Positions 26,571 through 35,404 of a stretch of DNA of 64,000 nucleotides are shown one piece after another. Source of the stretch: Culicoidibacter larvae (GTDB lineage: Bacteria; Bacillota_I; Bacilli_A; Culicoidibacterales; Culicoidibacteraceae); the NCBI RefSeq assembly GCF_005771635.1, contig NZ_VBWP01000005.1, positions 62,001 to 126,000 on the forward strand. Reading direction: 5' to 3'. The number at the start of each line of letters is the position of its first letter. Within the stretch, counting starts at the first letter, position 1. Both the position numbers and the translations under genes were made by a program. The notes under the pieces are model-generated. The model did no database searches. It was not told the DNA's origin and was given only the letters and a program-made list of their open reading frames with translations.

Positions 26571-26600
26571 AAAGGCAGCCCCCGCCGAGGCTGCCTTTTA
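26571..26600 (+). terminator. Terminator of marC
   Basis: AAAGGCAGCC with GGCTGCCTTT around an 8-base loop; T-run on plus, and possibly used from both sides. Confidence 0.85.
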
Positions 26601-26621
26601 CTATTGATTGATTTAGATTTT

Positions 26622-26969
26622 TTAAACAATATTTTCTCCTAATATTATTTTTGGCATCGTCGTCAAACACCGATTCCAACGTTTATAAAATTGCTCAATT
26701 CCAAGCTTCGATACTCTTGCATGTGTCGCCTCGTCTTCCGTTACCCAATACAAAACATAAGTTACCTTGCCGACATTCCTTGTAAGCCGAATCGGTAACT
26801 CTCCCGCTTTCACTGCATTGAAATCTTTTTGTCTGTGGGTGCGTTTGATATAGTGAACATCAATAACGCCATCCTGACTTAAATAAAATTCAGCCACCTC
26901 TTTCATCAACGCTTCAATTTCATCTGTTTTCGTTAATTTTGCTTCGTATATACATATCTCGTTAAACAT
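26622..26969 (-). CDS. Small antibiotic-biosynthesis-monooxygenase-like protein
   Basis: A 115-residue soluble protein. Its pattern of beta strand, helix and strand (ICIYEAKLTKTDEIEALMKE, then GVIDVHYIKR and VTYVLYWVTEDEATHARVSK) resembles the ferredoxin-like ABM/Dabb fold, often dimeric, sometimes binding haem or small metabolites. No catalytic residue can be named. ATG at 26969 is preferred because TGGAGGTATTTT precedes it. It stands alone between marC and the hydrolase gene. Confidence 0.6.
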   Translation of the reverse strand: MFNEICIYEAKLTKTDEIEALMKEVAEFYLSQDGVIDVHYIKRTHRQKDFNAVKAGELPIRLTRNVGKVTYVLYWVTEDEATHARVSKLGIEQFYKRWNRCLTTMPKIILGENIV

Positions 26970-27028
26970 AAAATACCTCCACAAATTCTAATTAATTTCA
27001 TTATAACAGAAATTTTGGGGAAACCTAG

Positions 27029-27059
27029 AAAAGACTAAATCATGAAGGTTTAGTCTTTT
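27029..27059 (-). terminator. Terminator after the TetR-hydrolase operon
   Basis: AAAAGACTAAA with its complement around a 9-base loop; it overlaps the hydrolase stop codon. The T-run on minus is short. Confidence 0.6.
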
Positions 27060-28132
27060 CCTTTTTCATTAATCTCACTTAAAATACGAAGTACTACTTT
27101 ATCATTCAACGCCTTATTTTCAAGCATAGGTGAGTGGCAAGCATTTTCAATGGCGAAGAACTCTTTTCGCGGTGCTTGTACTTCAGCAAAATATTCACGT
27201 GCCAAAGATATTGGTGTCTGCCAATCATTTTCACCTTGAATCGTAAAATATGGCACCTGATATTCGGTTCCGATTGTTGGCAAATCAAATTTCAGCAAAT
27301 CATCAAAGAGCGGCGCCATCAGCGACGCAGCCTTCGTTTGTAAAAAGAAAGTTGCATCGTGAAACGAATAAAACGGTGAGCCGAAGGCAAGTTTAACGAG
27401 TTCGAAGCTTACCCCTGTTGAAAGTTTGTATTTAGCTTGAACCCCGCGCAACCGCATAATATTCTTTTTCATTCTTTCATCAAATTCATAGGTTGGATAG
27501 GGCAATAAACTTTCAAGTATCTGGATGTCTTTGCTGTTACCAGCTTTTTTTGCTGCTTCAAGAACTTTGTCATAACCAACTTGCTCATTATTAAACATAT
27601 TCACAACCTGACCAATACCAATATAAGCAATGATATCGTGCGGATATTTAAGTGCTAATTGCGATCCTAATACTGAACCCCATGAATGACCCATAATAAT
27701 AATTTTATCTTTATCATATTTAGTCTTTAAATAATCAATCATCGCTTTGCCATCAGCCAACATCTGCTCCATAGTAATTGTTGGCGTTTTTTTATCCCGG
27801 TTGCGAAAATAAGTTTTGCCGGCACCACGCTGATCCCACTGCACCACGGTAACTTGCTTCTCCCATTCCAGCTGAAAAGCATTTGCAAATGGCAGCATTG
27901 GACTTCCGGGTCCGCCATGCAAGAAAATCATAACCGGATTATTTTTATCATGCCCGCGATGATAAAAATATTGTTCAATACCATTTAGTTCAACATACTC
28001 ACCATAATCAACAGCCTTCTCCCCAGTCAGCCGAACTTGGCGTCTATTATTCCACTTCCAAACCTGGTACGCAATCAAAATAACTAAAACAATGACTACT
28101 AATGCAATCAAAATACCTAACAAAATTTCCAT
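27050..28132 (-). CDS. Membrane-anchored alpha/beta hydrolase, proline iminopeptidase-like
   Basis: A 360-residue protein with an N-terminal anchor helix (about residues 3-22) followed by an alpha/beta-hydrolase domain. HGGPGSPM provides the oxyanion loop, WDQRGAGKT the next conserved loop, GHSWGS the nucleophile elbow (Ser), and NACHSP the likely catalytic His. The HGGPGSP plus DQRGAGKS combination is typical of proline iminopeptidases and related esterases. ATG at 28132 follows AAGGAGGCATAAT and begins one base after the tetR stop. It is probably under control of that regulator. Confidence 0.83.
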   Translation of the reverse strand: MEILLGILIALVVIVLVILIAYQVWKWNNRRQVRLTGEKAVDYGEYVELNGIEQYFYHRGHDKNNPVMIFLHGGPGSPMLPFANAFQLEWEKQVTVVQWDQRGAGKTYFRNRDKKTPTITMEQMLADGKAMIDYLKTKYDKDKIIIMGHSWGSVLGSQLALKYPHDIIAYIGIGQVVNMFNNEQVGYDKVLEAAKKAGNSKDIQILESLLPYPTYEFDERMKKNIMRLRGVQAKYKLSTGVSFELVKLAFGSPFYSFHDATFFLQTKAASLMAPLFDDLLKFDLPTIGTEYQVPYFTIQGENDWQTPISLAREYFAEVQAPRKEFFAIENACHSPMLENKALNDKVVLRILSEINEKGKD

Positions 28133-28133
28133 A

Positions 28134-28766
28134 TTATGCCTCCTTCGCTCCATGTATTAAATAGCCAACAATGCCATCAATCAAAATGCCCATCGAAATC
28201 TCTGCTGCCCGTCGCTCAGCAATCAACTGTTCCAGCGGAATCATCTTATTGTTAACCTCCATTACCTTATGCGCCATAAAATGCAAACAGCTAATCATAT
28301 TTGACCACACCAGCAAATCATAGTTTTCCTTGTCTAAACCGAACATTTCAAAAGTCTGAGAAAAATACTCCTCCTCAAGGAGCTTTTTCTCTTCAAGTTT
28401 TTCCACCGGCAATTTGCGAAACAGCCAAAGTAAATCCTCAGTGCTCACAAACAACACCAAACTATCCTCTGCCAAATAAACCTCACGAATACACACCCGC
28501 AACTGCTCTTCCAAATCCAGCTCCCGCTCACGCACAGCTTTCATTTTATCAAACAGCGCCGCCTCGTCACGCTTAATCACCTCAAAAAAGCATAGTTCCT
28601 TCGAAGCATAATAAGTATAAAATGAACCCTTGCTCATCCGCACCCCGGCAACAATATCATCAACCGTCACCCGCCGGAGTCCCTTCTGACGAATCAACTC
28701 CATCGTCACCTCATAAATCGCATCGCGCACCTGCGTCCGCTCTACCTCACTCACTACTTTCGGCAT
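28134..28766 (-). CDS. TetR family transcriptional regulator
   Basis: A 210-residue repressor-type protein. The N-terminal helix-turn-helix lies at about residues 30-52 (VTVDDIVAGVRMSKGSFYTYYASKELCFFEVI matches the TetR_N pattern), followed by an all-helical ligand-binding domain. It is the first gene of an operon with the hydrolase. A palindrome sits between its promoter and start codon, which suggests autoregulation. The ligand is unknown. Confidence 0.9.
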   Translation of the reverse strand: MPKVVSEVERTQVRDAIYEVTMELIRQKGLRRVTVDDIVAGVRMSKGSFYTYYASKELCFFEVIKRDEAALFDKMKAVRERELDLEEQLRVCIREVYLAEDSLVLFVSTEDLLWLFRKLPVEKLEEKKLLEEEYFSQTFEMFGLDKENYDLLVWSNMISCLHFMAHKVMEVNNKMIPLEQLIAERRAAEISMGILIDGIVGYLIHGAKEA

Positions 28767-28784
28767 TATTTCTCACCTCGGTTT

Positions 28785-28800
28785 TATTTTGACCAAAATA
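28785..28800. promoter_or_regulatory. Candidate TetR operator
   Basis: A 16-base inverted repeat, TATTTTG-AC-CAAAATA in essence, between the -10 region and the ribosome site of the tetR gene. Confidence 0.6.
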
Positions 28801-28816
28801 CCATTAATAGTCGTTA

Positions 28817-28850
28817 TAAATTATATGATACTCTTTTTCTTTTGGAAGTC
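28817..28850 (-). promoter_or_regulatory. Promoter of the tetR operon
   Basis: TTGACT followed after 16 bases by TATCAT, with TATAAT overlapping further downstream, on minus. The operator palindrome lies just after it. Confidence 0.5.
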
Positions 28851-28858
28851 AAGAAAAA

Positions 28859-28891
28859 AAAGCGCTGGTGTGCTCATCACAACGGCGCTTT
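28859..28891 (-). terminator. Terminator of the yczE-like gene
   Basis: AAAGCGC with GCGCTTT plus partial inner pairing, followed by TTTTTTCTTG on minus. Confidence 0.7.
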
Positions 28892-28908
28892 CAAATTCCT
28901 CCCAAAAG

Positions 28909-29526
28909 TTATGCAGTTTTCAATTTCTTGCGGATGGAATTGATAGCCATCATGGTAAATGATACGACCGGTCCGATACAGATAACGCCAAGGAAAGTTC
29001 CGATACCAAATTGGGCACCCATGATGATTCCGAGAACGACCAAAGTTAAATCCAAAGCAATACGAACGTAACGGATATGAAACTTCGTTTTTTCTGCAAA
29101 GAAGGTCATTAGACACTCCAATGAAGAACCACCTAAATTAGCTGACAGGTAGATACCGATACCAATTCCTAAAAGCAATGGCCCGATAATCATGTCCAGA
29201 TATGCAAACTGATAGATTGGTGCCAGGGTTACATCTCCAATGTTGATAATATTGATAAAGAAACCTATACCCAATCCATTGATAATGCTACCAATGCCTA
29301 AGTGTTTACGTTCCAGAAAAAACATAATCCCAATAACTACGACCGAGAATAATTGGCTGGCAGTTCCAAACTCAATTGGAACATAATTCATTATCCCTAA
29401 TAAAAATGTACTGATTGGGTCAACACCCATGCCGCCCATTAAGAAAAACTTGATGCCGACAGCAGAAACAAACGTTCCGCCAATTACGACTAAGATGCGC
29501 AAAGTTAGTGATAAATATTTGTTCAT
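28909..29526 (-). CDS. YczE/YyaS/YitT family membrane protein
   Basis: A 205-residue integral membrane protein with about five helices. The family hallmark VGIKFFLMGGMGVDPISTFL (first repeat) is echoed by GIGIYLSANLGGSSLECLMT (second repeat), as in Bacillus YczE-type proteins, whose role is unsettled. The ATG at 29526 is chosen because TTGGAGGCTTC lies upstream and a strong promoter stands about 70 bases before it; the open frame extends 33 codons further but would run into the promoter. It is monocistronic. Confidence 0.82.
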   Translation of the reverse strand: MNKYLSLTLRILVVIGGTFVSAVGIKFFLMGGMGVDPISTFLLGIMNYVPIEFGTASQLFSVVVIGIMFFLERKHLGIGSIINGLGIGFFINIINIGDVTLAPIYQFAYLDMIIGPLLLGIGIGIYLSANLGGSSLECLMTFFAEKTKFHIRYVRIALDLTLVVLGIIMGAQFGIGTFLGVICIGPVVSFTMMAINSIRKKLKTA

Positions 29527-29596
29527 CAAAAAGAAGCCTCCAAATTTAAGAACCGCCATTGATATGCCAAGCGCTCCTTTGATGTCATGTAAATTC

Positions 29597-29625
29597 ATTA
29601 TCCCAAATGAGGGAATTTGTGTCAA
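29597..29625 (-). promoter_or_regulatory. Promoter of the yczE-like gene
   Basis: TTGACA and GATAAT separated by exactly 17 bases on minus, a near-consensus sigma-A promoter. It starts just 9 bases after the stop codon of the island's methyltransferase gene. Confidence 0.82.
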
Positions 29626-29633
29626 GTATGTCT

Positions 29634-30506
29634 CTATAAATTATATGATGTATATAATTGCTCCTTAACTTTCAACACTTTTTGGGGATTTACATTTCTA
29701 ATTATTTCGGCAAGATCATTATTGTAAAAGAAATCAGTTTGGTAGATTTCTCTAGAAAGTTCACTGTCAGCTATAGATAAAGCAATTGACACATCCGTTC
29801 TCTTAAGCAGCTTACCACACTCTGCTGTTAAAGCTTTATGGTCAAAAGCATTTTTTGTGTACATAGTCATATTTTTCATTGAAGCACTTACCGGAAGGTA
29901 TGGAGGATCTAAGTAGATAAATGATTTATTTAGATCCTCATCAGAAAAATTATTCAAAAACTCGATATAATCTTGATTATAAAATTGAACATTTTCAATT
30001 AATCTTTGAATTTCATCAAAATTACTCTCATTAAAATATATTTTTTCCCTCTTCCCAAATGGAACATTAAACTCTCCTCTACTATTTACTCTGTATACTC
30101 CATTAAATCCCGCTTGCATTAAAAACCAAAAGATACATGCACTTTCAATATTTTTATCATTAAAAGTATTATATCGTTCTCTTTGCAAATAGAAGAATTC
30201 AGTCTTTTCTTCCATATTCAAATTGCTGTAATATTCGATTATCTCTTTAAGTCTATTTTTTAGTTGGGCTCCATTTTCTTGTACTTCTTTATAGAAAATT
30301 ATAATATCAGAGTTAAAATCATTAACATATATCGTATCAAAGTTTTTATATTTTAACACATTGCTCATAACAACGCCCGAACCTAGGAATGGTTCAATAT
30401 ATATATTCTTCGTGTCGAATGTTTCTAACATTTCTATGAGTAATTTTTTTTTTGATCCAGCCCATCTAAATATTGGCGACAAAACTTTTTCGCTCACAAA
30501 ATTCAC
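29634..30506 (-). CDS. Dam-type (D12 class) DNA adenine N6-methyltransferase
   Basis: Transfers methyl from SAM to adenine N6. D12-class motifs: WAGSKKKL at 15-22, FLGSG at 40-44 (SAM binding, motif I), VNDFNSD at about 61, and catalytic DPPY at 200-203, the alpha-class order. The 290-residue length matches phage and orphan Dam enzymes. GATC is the common target of the class but is not proven here. It is the last gene of the island operon and starts 4 bases after the DUF262 stop. Its A+T content is visibly higher than the chromosomal neighbours. It may protect host DNA from the DUF262 partner; that is inference. Confidence 0.92.
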   Translation of the reverse strand: MNFVSEKVLSPIFRWAGSKKKLLIEMLETFDTKNIYIEPFLGSGVVMSNVLKYKNFDTIYVNDFNSDIIIFYKEVQENGAQLKNRLKEIIEYYSNLNMEEKTEFFYLQRERYNTFNDKNIESACIFWFLMQAGFNGVYRVNSRGEFNVPFGKREKIYFNESNFDEIQRLIENVQFYNQDYIEFLNNFSDEDLNKSFIYLDPPYLPVSASMKNMTMYTKNAFDHKALTAECGKLLKRTDVSIALSIADSELSREIYQTDFFYNNDLAEIIRNVNPQKVLKVKEQLYTSYNL

Positions 30507-30510
30507 TTCC

Positions 30511-32187
30511 TTATGTTGTTAATATTTTAAATAGCTTCGTGTATTCTTCAAGTATTCTGTCTGCTAAATCGTTAGTACGAACATCAATATCTTTTGCCGA
30601 AAAAGTATTGTCATATTTACTTAAAAAATCTTTTACATTCCCTATCGAGCTTTGTTCATTATATTTGACTATTTTCCTTTCAATAGGGTATTCTCCAAAA
30701 TCATCATGAGTTACTAATAAAATATTTCCTAAATTGAATCTATTAGTTATTGTGTCATCAGATTGGCAATGGATATGTTCAATAAATTCTTGATTGAAAT
30801 CATTAAATAATACTTTAAAGATCCCTCTTGCAATCTTCTTTTCTTTTTTAGCTTCATCATTTATTTCCATTTCCAATAAGCTGGCTTTAATTTGTGCTAA
30901 TTCTCCCTTTAAGTAAATATTTTCGGTGAACTTTTTAATTTGACTTGAAATATTTTTGGGGGTATAGTTATCACTTATTTTTTTTGCTAACCCATAAATC
31001 TGAATACCATATGCTGAAGGACTTTTATTAATTATTGAATAAAATAAATTATGTATAACAATAAATCTAATAAATGTCTGGATTTTTGGTGATTTAGGGT
31101 AATTACTTAACATTGAAACCAGCACATTTTTTTTTGATTTTGGCACATATAAAAGGCTAAATAAAAGAATATCAAATTGTTTCACACTCAAAGATTTTAT
31201 AATATCCCAGTCGCTACTGATCACATTGATTCCAGCATCAATAATATCTTGATTAAATGGTGAAGCGATTGGCAATCTTTTTATTGATTCATATAATCTA
31301 TATGGAGCAATGTCACCAACAGAACGTGTAAGTAAATCAAAAGTCGTAGTTGCAGTATCTTCATCGTTGACAGTATTCAAGATATCCTCAAAAACCTTTG
31401 TTTTTTCTTTTGGAGGTGCACCGGAAAATACTATATTCTTTCTAAGTTGCCACATATCCTTTATATAATTTTCTGTATTACCTTGTAGAATGCCCACCAT
31501 ATCGCCCCAAGTCTCCTTAAATATGTCTGCATTATCAGCTTCGGGAAGTAAAAATTTAAAAAGATGACTCTTTATTATTGCATCCTTAGAGAGTGGAATC
31601 CCTTTAGTATTTAAATCTATAAAGATTTCATGCGCTTTACTTTCTTCATCAAATGTAATCAGAACTAGTTTAGTATTTTTAAAATTTTCGATTATTAAAG
31701 TAAGAATACCTGGTTCCTCTTGCTTCATCTTTTTTAATAAAGTAACCAGACTCTCTAATCGTTTGTTTTCGTTTGCTAACTTCATTGTTTCTGGCATTTC
31801 TCCAGATAACATAAATTCAATAATATTGTTGTGAGCTGCTTGCGCTCTCATCTCAAGCTCCACTTTTACTTGACCAGTATTTGTAAAAATAAGTTTATTA
31901 TCAACACATTCAGGTTCTAGCTTATAAACTGCAATGAGTAGTAAGAATATACTGATAAAACGTTGTTGTCCATCAATTACATCATATTTTATTTCATTAT
32001 CGTCACTCTTATCTACTAACACAATATTACCAAAATAGTGATAATTATTAGAACTTGCGCTGACTATATCCTCAACAAGTTTTTTAACCTCTTTGTTAGT
32101 CCACGCGTATTCGCGCTGATATCTAGGAATAATATATCTGGTCTCTTTCGAAAAAATTCTTTCTATACTTCTATCTTCTGCTTTCAT
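30511..32187 (-). CDS. DUF262 (GmrSD-like) putative nuclease/NTPase
   Basis: A 558-residue protein of the DUF262 family found in type IV restriction enzymes (GmrSD, BrxU, SspE). The N-terminal domain has IPRYQREYAWT at 20-30 and the DGQQR motif at 72-76, the ParB-like nucleotide-handling site. FIDLNTKGIPLSKDAIIKSHLF is the second conserved block. The C-terminus resembles a DUF1524 HNH domain: IEHIHCQ and NRFNLGNILLV align with the usual EHxxPQ and LGNLTLL, but the later asparagine residues are not evident, so nuclease activity is uncertain. It is third in the island operon, 62 bases after AIPR and 4 before the methyltransferase. An AGAGAGG site precedes the ATG. Confidence 0.87.
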   Translation of the reverse strand: MKAEDRSIERIFSKETRYIIPRYQREYAWTNKEVKKLVEDIVSASSNNYHYFGNIVLVDKSDDNEIKYDVIDGQQRFISIFLLLIAVYKLEPECVDNKLIFTNTGQVKVELEMRAQAAHNNIIEFMLSGEMPETMKLANENKRLESLVTLLKKMKQEEPGILTLIIENFKNTKLVLITFDEESKAHEIFIDLNTKGIPLSKDAIIKSHLFKFLLPEADNADIFKETWGDMVGILQGNTENYIKDMWQLRKNIVFSGAPPKEKTKVFEDILNTVNDEDTATTTFDLLTRSVGDIAPYRLYESIKRLPIASPFNQDIIDAGINVISSDWDIIKSLSVKQFDILLFSLLYVPKSKKNVLVSMLSNYPKSPKIQTFIRFIVIHNLFYSIINKSPSAYGIQIYGLAKKISDNYTPKNISSQIKKFTENIYLKGELAQIKASLLEMEINDEAKKEKKIARGIFKVLFNDFNQEFIEHIHCQSDDTITNRFNLGNILLVTHDDFGEYPIERKIVKYNEQSSIGNVKDFLSKYDNTFSAKDIDVRTNDLADRILEEYTKLFKILTT

Positions 32188-32249
32188 TAATATATACCTC
32201 TCTTTATCTTCCCCGTTACTATAACATATCCACTCTGCATAATCTACTA

Positions 32250-34001
32250 TTAAAAATATGTAATCATCAGATTATATAGTTTATCATTTTTGAAAGTATT
32301 ACTATTCCATGATTCTATATTATAGTCTTTGTACCCCTCAACAATAAATGACTCCAGTTTTTGCATTAGCTTAACTGTTACTTTTTTATTTACAAACTCA
32401 TCTTCGAATTGTTTTAAAAAGATTGATTCTATTCTGCTAAGAGCATTAGAAATCCTATCAATTATCTCCTCGGAATCTTCAATTGTAAGTTCTTTTGTAT
32501 TTATATCTATCTTTTGTATTTCAATCAATATCTTTTCATTTTCACTTCGAATAAGTTTTGTGAATTGAAGAATATCACTAATAAGTTCATAAGCACTATT
32601 TCTGTTAAATTTCTCTAAATAATCAATCTTTTTGGTTTGCAAAACATCTCTAACTATGTCAGCATCTATCATATTATTAGGTATACCATCTTTAGCCATG
32701 ATTGCAACAATCAGCGCTTTTATATAGTAGTCACCATTTCTGAGAAAGACATCCAGTGCTCTATAAAATATATCATTTTTCAATATAGTATTATTTTCAA
32801 AGTCTTTTGCATCAATTGATTCTGTAATATTTTTCTCCCATAATAAGTATGAACCAATGATATTGATATATGGACTGCGCCCCCTCTCATACTCTTCTTT
32901 TTTATAAAAAATCTTTCTTTTAACATCATCTCCAGAATATTCCAGTAAGCTATGCCCAGCACTTGCTCTTGATGCGCCAGGCTGTTGTAATATTAATGCT
33001 TTATACATTTTGGCAAAGTCTTCAACATACATAGACTTTCCGATTTTGTTTTCGCCTCTTCGTTTAATATATAGACCCAAATCAACAAGTTGCTTCCGAA
33101 CATCTGAAACAATTTTGTTATTAAACATTATATCTGAAAGTTTAACTTCTTTTTGTCTATTTAATGACACAGTTATTTTATTGCACAAATCAACGCTCTT
33201 ATTTTGATCTAGCTTAATAATACGAACCAATACCGTCGCTTTCTTATAGTTATCTATTTTATCTAAAACATCCTTGTCTTGGCTCAAATTATACTCATTC
33301 AATCTTTCGATATACCATTTACTTGCTATTGTTAATGTTTGTGCCCCATTTATTATAGAAAAATTTTGAATCTCAATACTATTAGTGCGTTGGATCTTAT
33401 AGTCATTTGCAATAATAACTATTCCATTATTAAAAAACCAAAAATTTTCTGGCTCATTTTCAAGAGTATTTTCAATAGAATTATCTACATCCAATTTATC
33501 TTTCAAAATAAACTCCCTAACATTATGAGTAAACAAATTATCTCCAAATTTTAAGTATAATTTTGTGAGGGTACTCATTGGCATATTGAATACATAACTT
33601 TCAATATCATTTTTTTCATAATACAGTTTATCAATCCTAGTTGTAATTTCTAATTCATAAAAAGAATTACTAATTTTTTCAAATAAATACTCAACATTCC
33701 CGCGCCTTTTTTCTAATAATCTTTTTGCTTTTATTAAATGACTCCAATCATTAGTCAATATACAGATATGATAACTCCTTTTATGTCCATTTTTCTCAAT
33801 TAAATCATCAATTTTAGTAAAGGTTTCAGCTATTATCTCGTCTTTATAAAAGAAAATATAATAATTAATTGTTTTATTTTTGTTATCTTCTGATTCCACA
33901 CAATAAAAAGTCTGTTTTTCTGAATAAAATTCAATATTATTTATAGTAATATGTGAGTTTATCCACTCCATCACTAACTTATCTTCCATCCTCTTATTCA
34001 T
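32250..34001 (-). CDS. AIPR (abortive infection phage resistance) family protein
   Basis: A 583-residue protein with the AIPR signature: NVREFILKDK and IENTLENEPENFWFFNNGI (Asn-Asn-Gly at 191-193), then SIINGAQTLT (217-222), VLVRII and the SLNRQKEVKLSDI block. AIPR proteins were linked to abortive infection in lactococci and occur in defence loci; their mechanism is poorly known. The ATG at 34001 follows GAGGAGATATATT and overlaps the FRG gene by 8 bases. The last 100 residues are helical and charged. Codon use is strongly A+T-biased like the rest of the island. Confidence 0.88.
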   Translation of the reverse strand: MNKRMEDKLVMEWINSHITINNIEFYSEKQTFYCVESEDNKNKTINYYIFFYKDEIIAETFTKIDDLIEKNGHKRSYHICILTNDWSHLIKAKRLLEKRRGNVEYLFEKISNSFYELEITTRIDKLYYEKNDIESYVFNMPMSTLTKLYLKFGDNLFTHNVREFILKDKLDVDNSIENTLENEPENFWFFNNGIVIIANDYKIQRTNSIEIQNFSIINGAQTLTIASKWYIERLNEYNLSQDKDVLDKIDNYKKATVLVRIIKLDQNKSVDLCNKITVSLNRQKEVKLSDIMFNNKIVSDVRKQLVDLGLYIKRRGENKIGKSMYVEDFAKMYKALILQQPGASRASAGHSLLEYSGDDVKRKIFYKKEEYERGRSPYINIIGSYLLWEKNITESIDAKDFENNTILKNDIFYRALDVFLRNGDYYIKALIVAIMAKDGIPNNMIDADIVRDVLQTKKIDYLEKFNRNSAYELISDILQFTKLIRSENEKILIEIQKIDINTKELTIEDSEEIIDRISNALSRIESIFLKQFEDEFVNKKVTVKLMQKLESFIVEGYKDYNIESWNSNTFKNDKLYNLMITYF

Positions 34002-35388
34002 AATATATCTCCTCAAAAATTTTATTGATTTCTTTTTTTATAAGTCTTATTTCAGTATCATTTTCTATCTTAACTGACTTATCAACCTTTTTGATTATGG
34101 TTTCTACCTTAGGATGAAACAGCTCCATATATATATTTACATTATTTAGTCTACAATTATAAATTTCTAAAAGAATATTTTTCATGTACACAAATAATAA
34201 TATTAATTGTTCCTCAGTACTTATAACCTTTCCGATTTGTGGAATACTGTATTCAATATCATCTAAATATTTCTGCAACAAATTTTCTATTTGTCGTAGT
34301 ATATCATCCTCCGCTTCATCATAAATAGCGTCTAATTCTCTTTGGAACAAGTCAAACGAAGCATCAAGCTCATAGGCAAAGTTGATTTTCAAATCTACAT
34401 TGCTTTTCTCAGTTTGTTCCTGTATCCACTTGACCATATTTTCAGTTTCTGGATAAATTGTTCCTTTATGAATACCGAATAAAAATTGTAAATCTTCTAA
34501 AATCTCTTTCTTTTTATCTGTATTAATATATATATGTTTATAATGTGCAGAATCAATCGGTATATAATTCATCGATGGGAAGAGAATAAAGCCACCATAT
34601 TGTGAGACAACTCGTTCATTCACCTTAGAATGAGATAGTATTTTTACATTTCTATTAAAAAGTGGCATATCTAAAATATTATTATTCGAGATAATATTCT
34701 TATAAAAACTTTGTATTTCTTTAGCACCTGGATTAAAAATCTTTGGGAAATTAAATACAAATACATGTCCAAGATTATCTATCCAATTATTTAAATTAGT
34801 ATTATCAAAACCAAACTCACACGCAAAATATAGAGCAATTAAACAATTATACGATATATCTAACAATCTGCTTCCAAATCCGCCATGTTGAGCTTGAATC
34901 GCGCCTTCTAGAAAATCATCTTCCCTATGCTGTCGTAAAATATTATAAGTTTTTAATTGATAAAACAGTTCCTGTTCAAAAGTGTTACTTATATTTAATT
35001 GTCCATTTCTAAAAATATTTGGTTGCATAGGAATATCAAACGTTTGCGCCTCACCTCTGAATAAACACATTTCTTGATTTACTCGATAGTTGCTACAAAT
35101 ATCTTTTATCACAGCAATATATTCTTGAACCGAAGAAATAATCGGTATCTTATATTCACTGTTTGACAGTTTAATAGCTAATAAAAGTTGATCATTAATT
35201 TCTTCTTTCGTTGTACAATCATCTAATAAGGTTATTATGAGTTCAAATTTTTCTTTCCTTATCCCAGTTAAAGCATATTCAGAAATAATTGTTTGAATCA
35301 TTTGTATTATTTGTGCTTTAATGTTTTTATTATAGTTAAACCTTACTTCTTCACAAAGAAGATTTAACTCCTTAATATATTTTTTCAT
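33994..35388 (-). CDS. FRG-domain protein
   Basis: A 464-residue protein with an FRG domain in its middle. Motifs: LFRGEA at 109-114, PNIFRN at 123-128, AIQAQHGG at 163-170, SRLLDIS at 173-179 and IALYFACEF at 184-192, which match the usual FRGQ, PSLxR, AQHYGxPTRLLDWT and ALYFA pattern. The function of FRG is not established; it is seen in phages and in toxin- or defence-like settings. The N-terminal 85 residues are helical, and the C-terminal 150 residues are helical and acidic. It is the first gene of the island operon, with RBS GGTGGATGTAGTGGT before the ATG. Confidence 0.87.
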   Translation of the reverse strand: MKKYIKELNLLCEEVRFNYNKNIKAQIIQMIQTIISEYALTGIRKEKFELIITLLDDCTTKEEINDQLLLAIKLSNSEYKIPIISSVQEYIAVIKDICSNYRVNQEMCLFRGEAQTFDIPMQPNIFRNGQLNISNTFEQELFYQLKTYNILRQHREDDFLEGAIQAQHGGFGSRLLDISYNCLIALYFACEFGFDNTNLNNWIDNLGHVFVFNFPKIFNPGAKEIQSFYKNIISNNNILDMPLFNRNVKILSHSKVNERVVSQYGGFILFPSMNYIPIDSAHYKHIYINTDKKKEILEDLQFLFGIHKGTIYPETENMVKWIQEQTEKSNVDLKINFAYELDASFDLFQRELDAIYDEAEDDILRQIENLLQKYLDDIEYSIPQIGKVISTEEQLILLFVYMKNILLEIYNCRLNNVNIYMELFHPKVETIIKKVDKSVKIENDTEIRLIKKEINKIFEEIYYE

Positions 35389-35404
35389 ACCACTACATCC
35401 ACCT

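Noticed and set aside
29634-35388. Prophage or integrative element
   Set aside because: No integrase, transposase, portal, capsid or replication gene is present and no att-like repeat is convincing; the region is called an accessory defence island instead.
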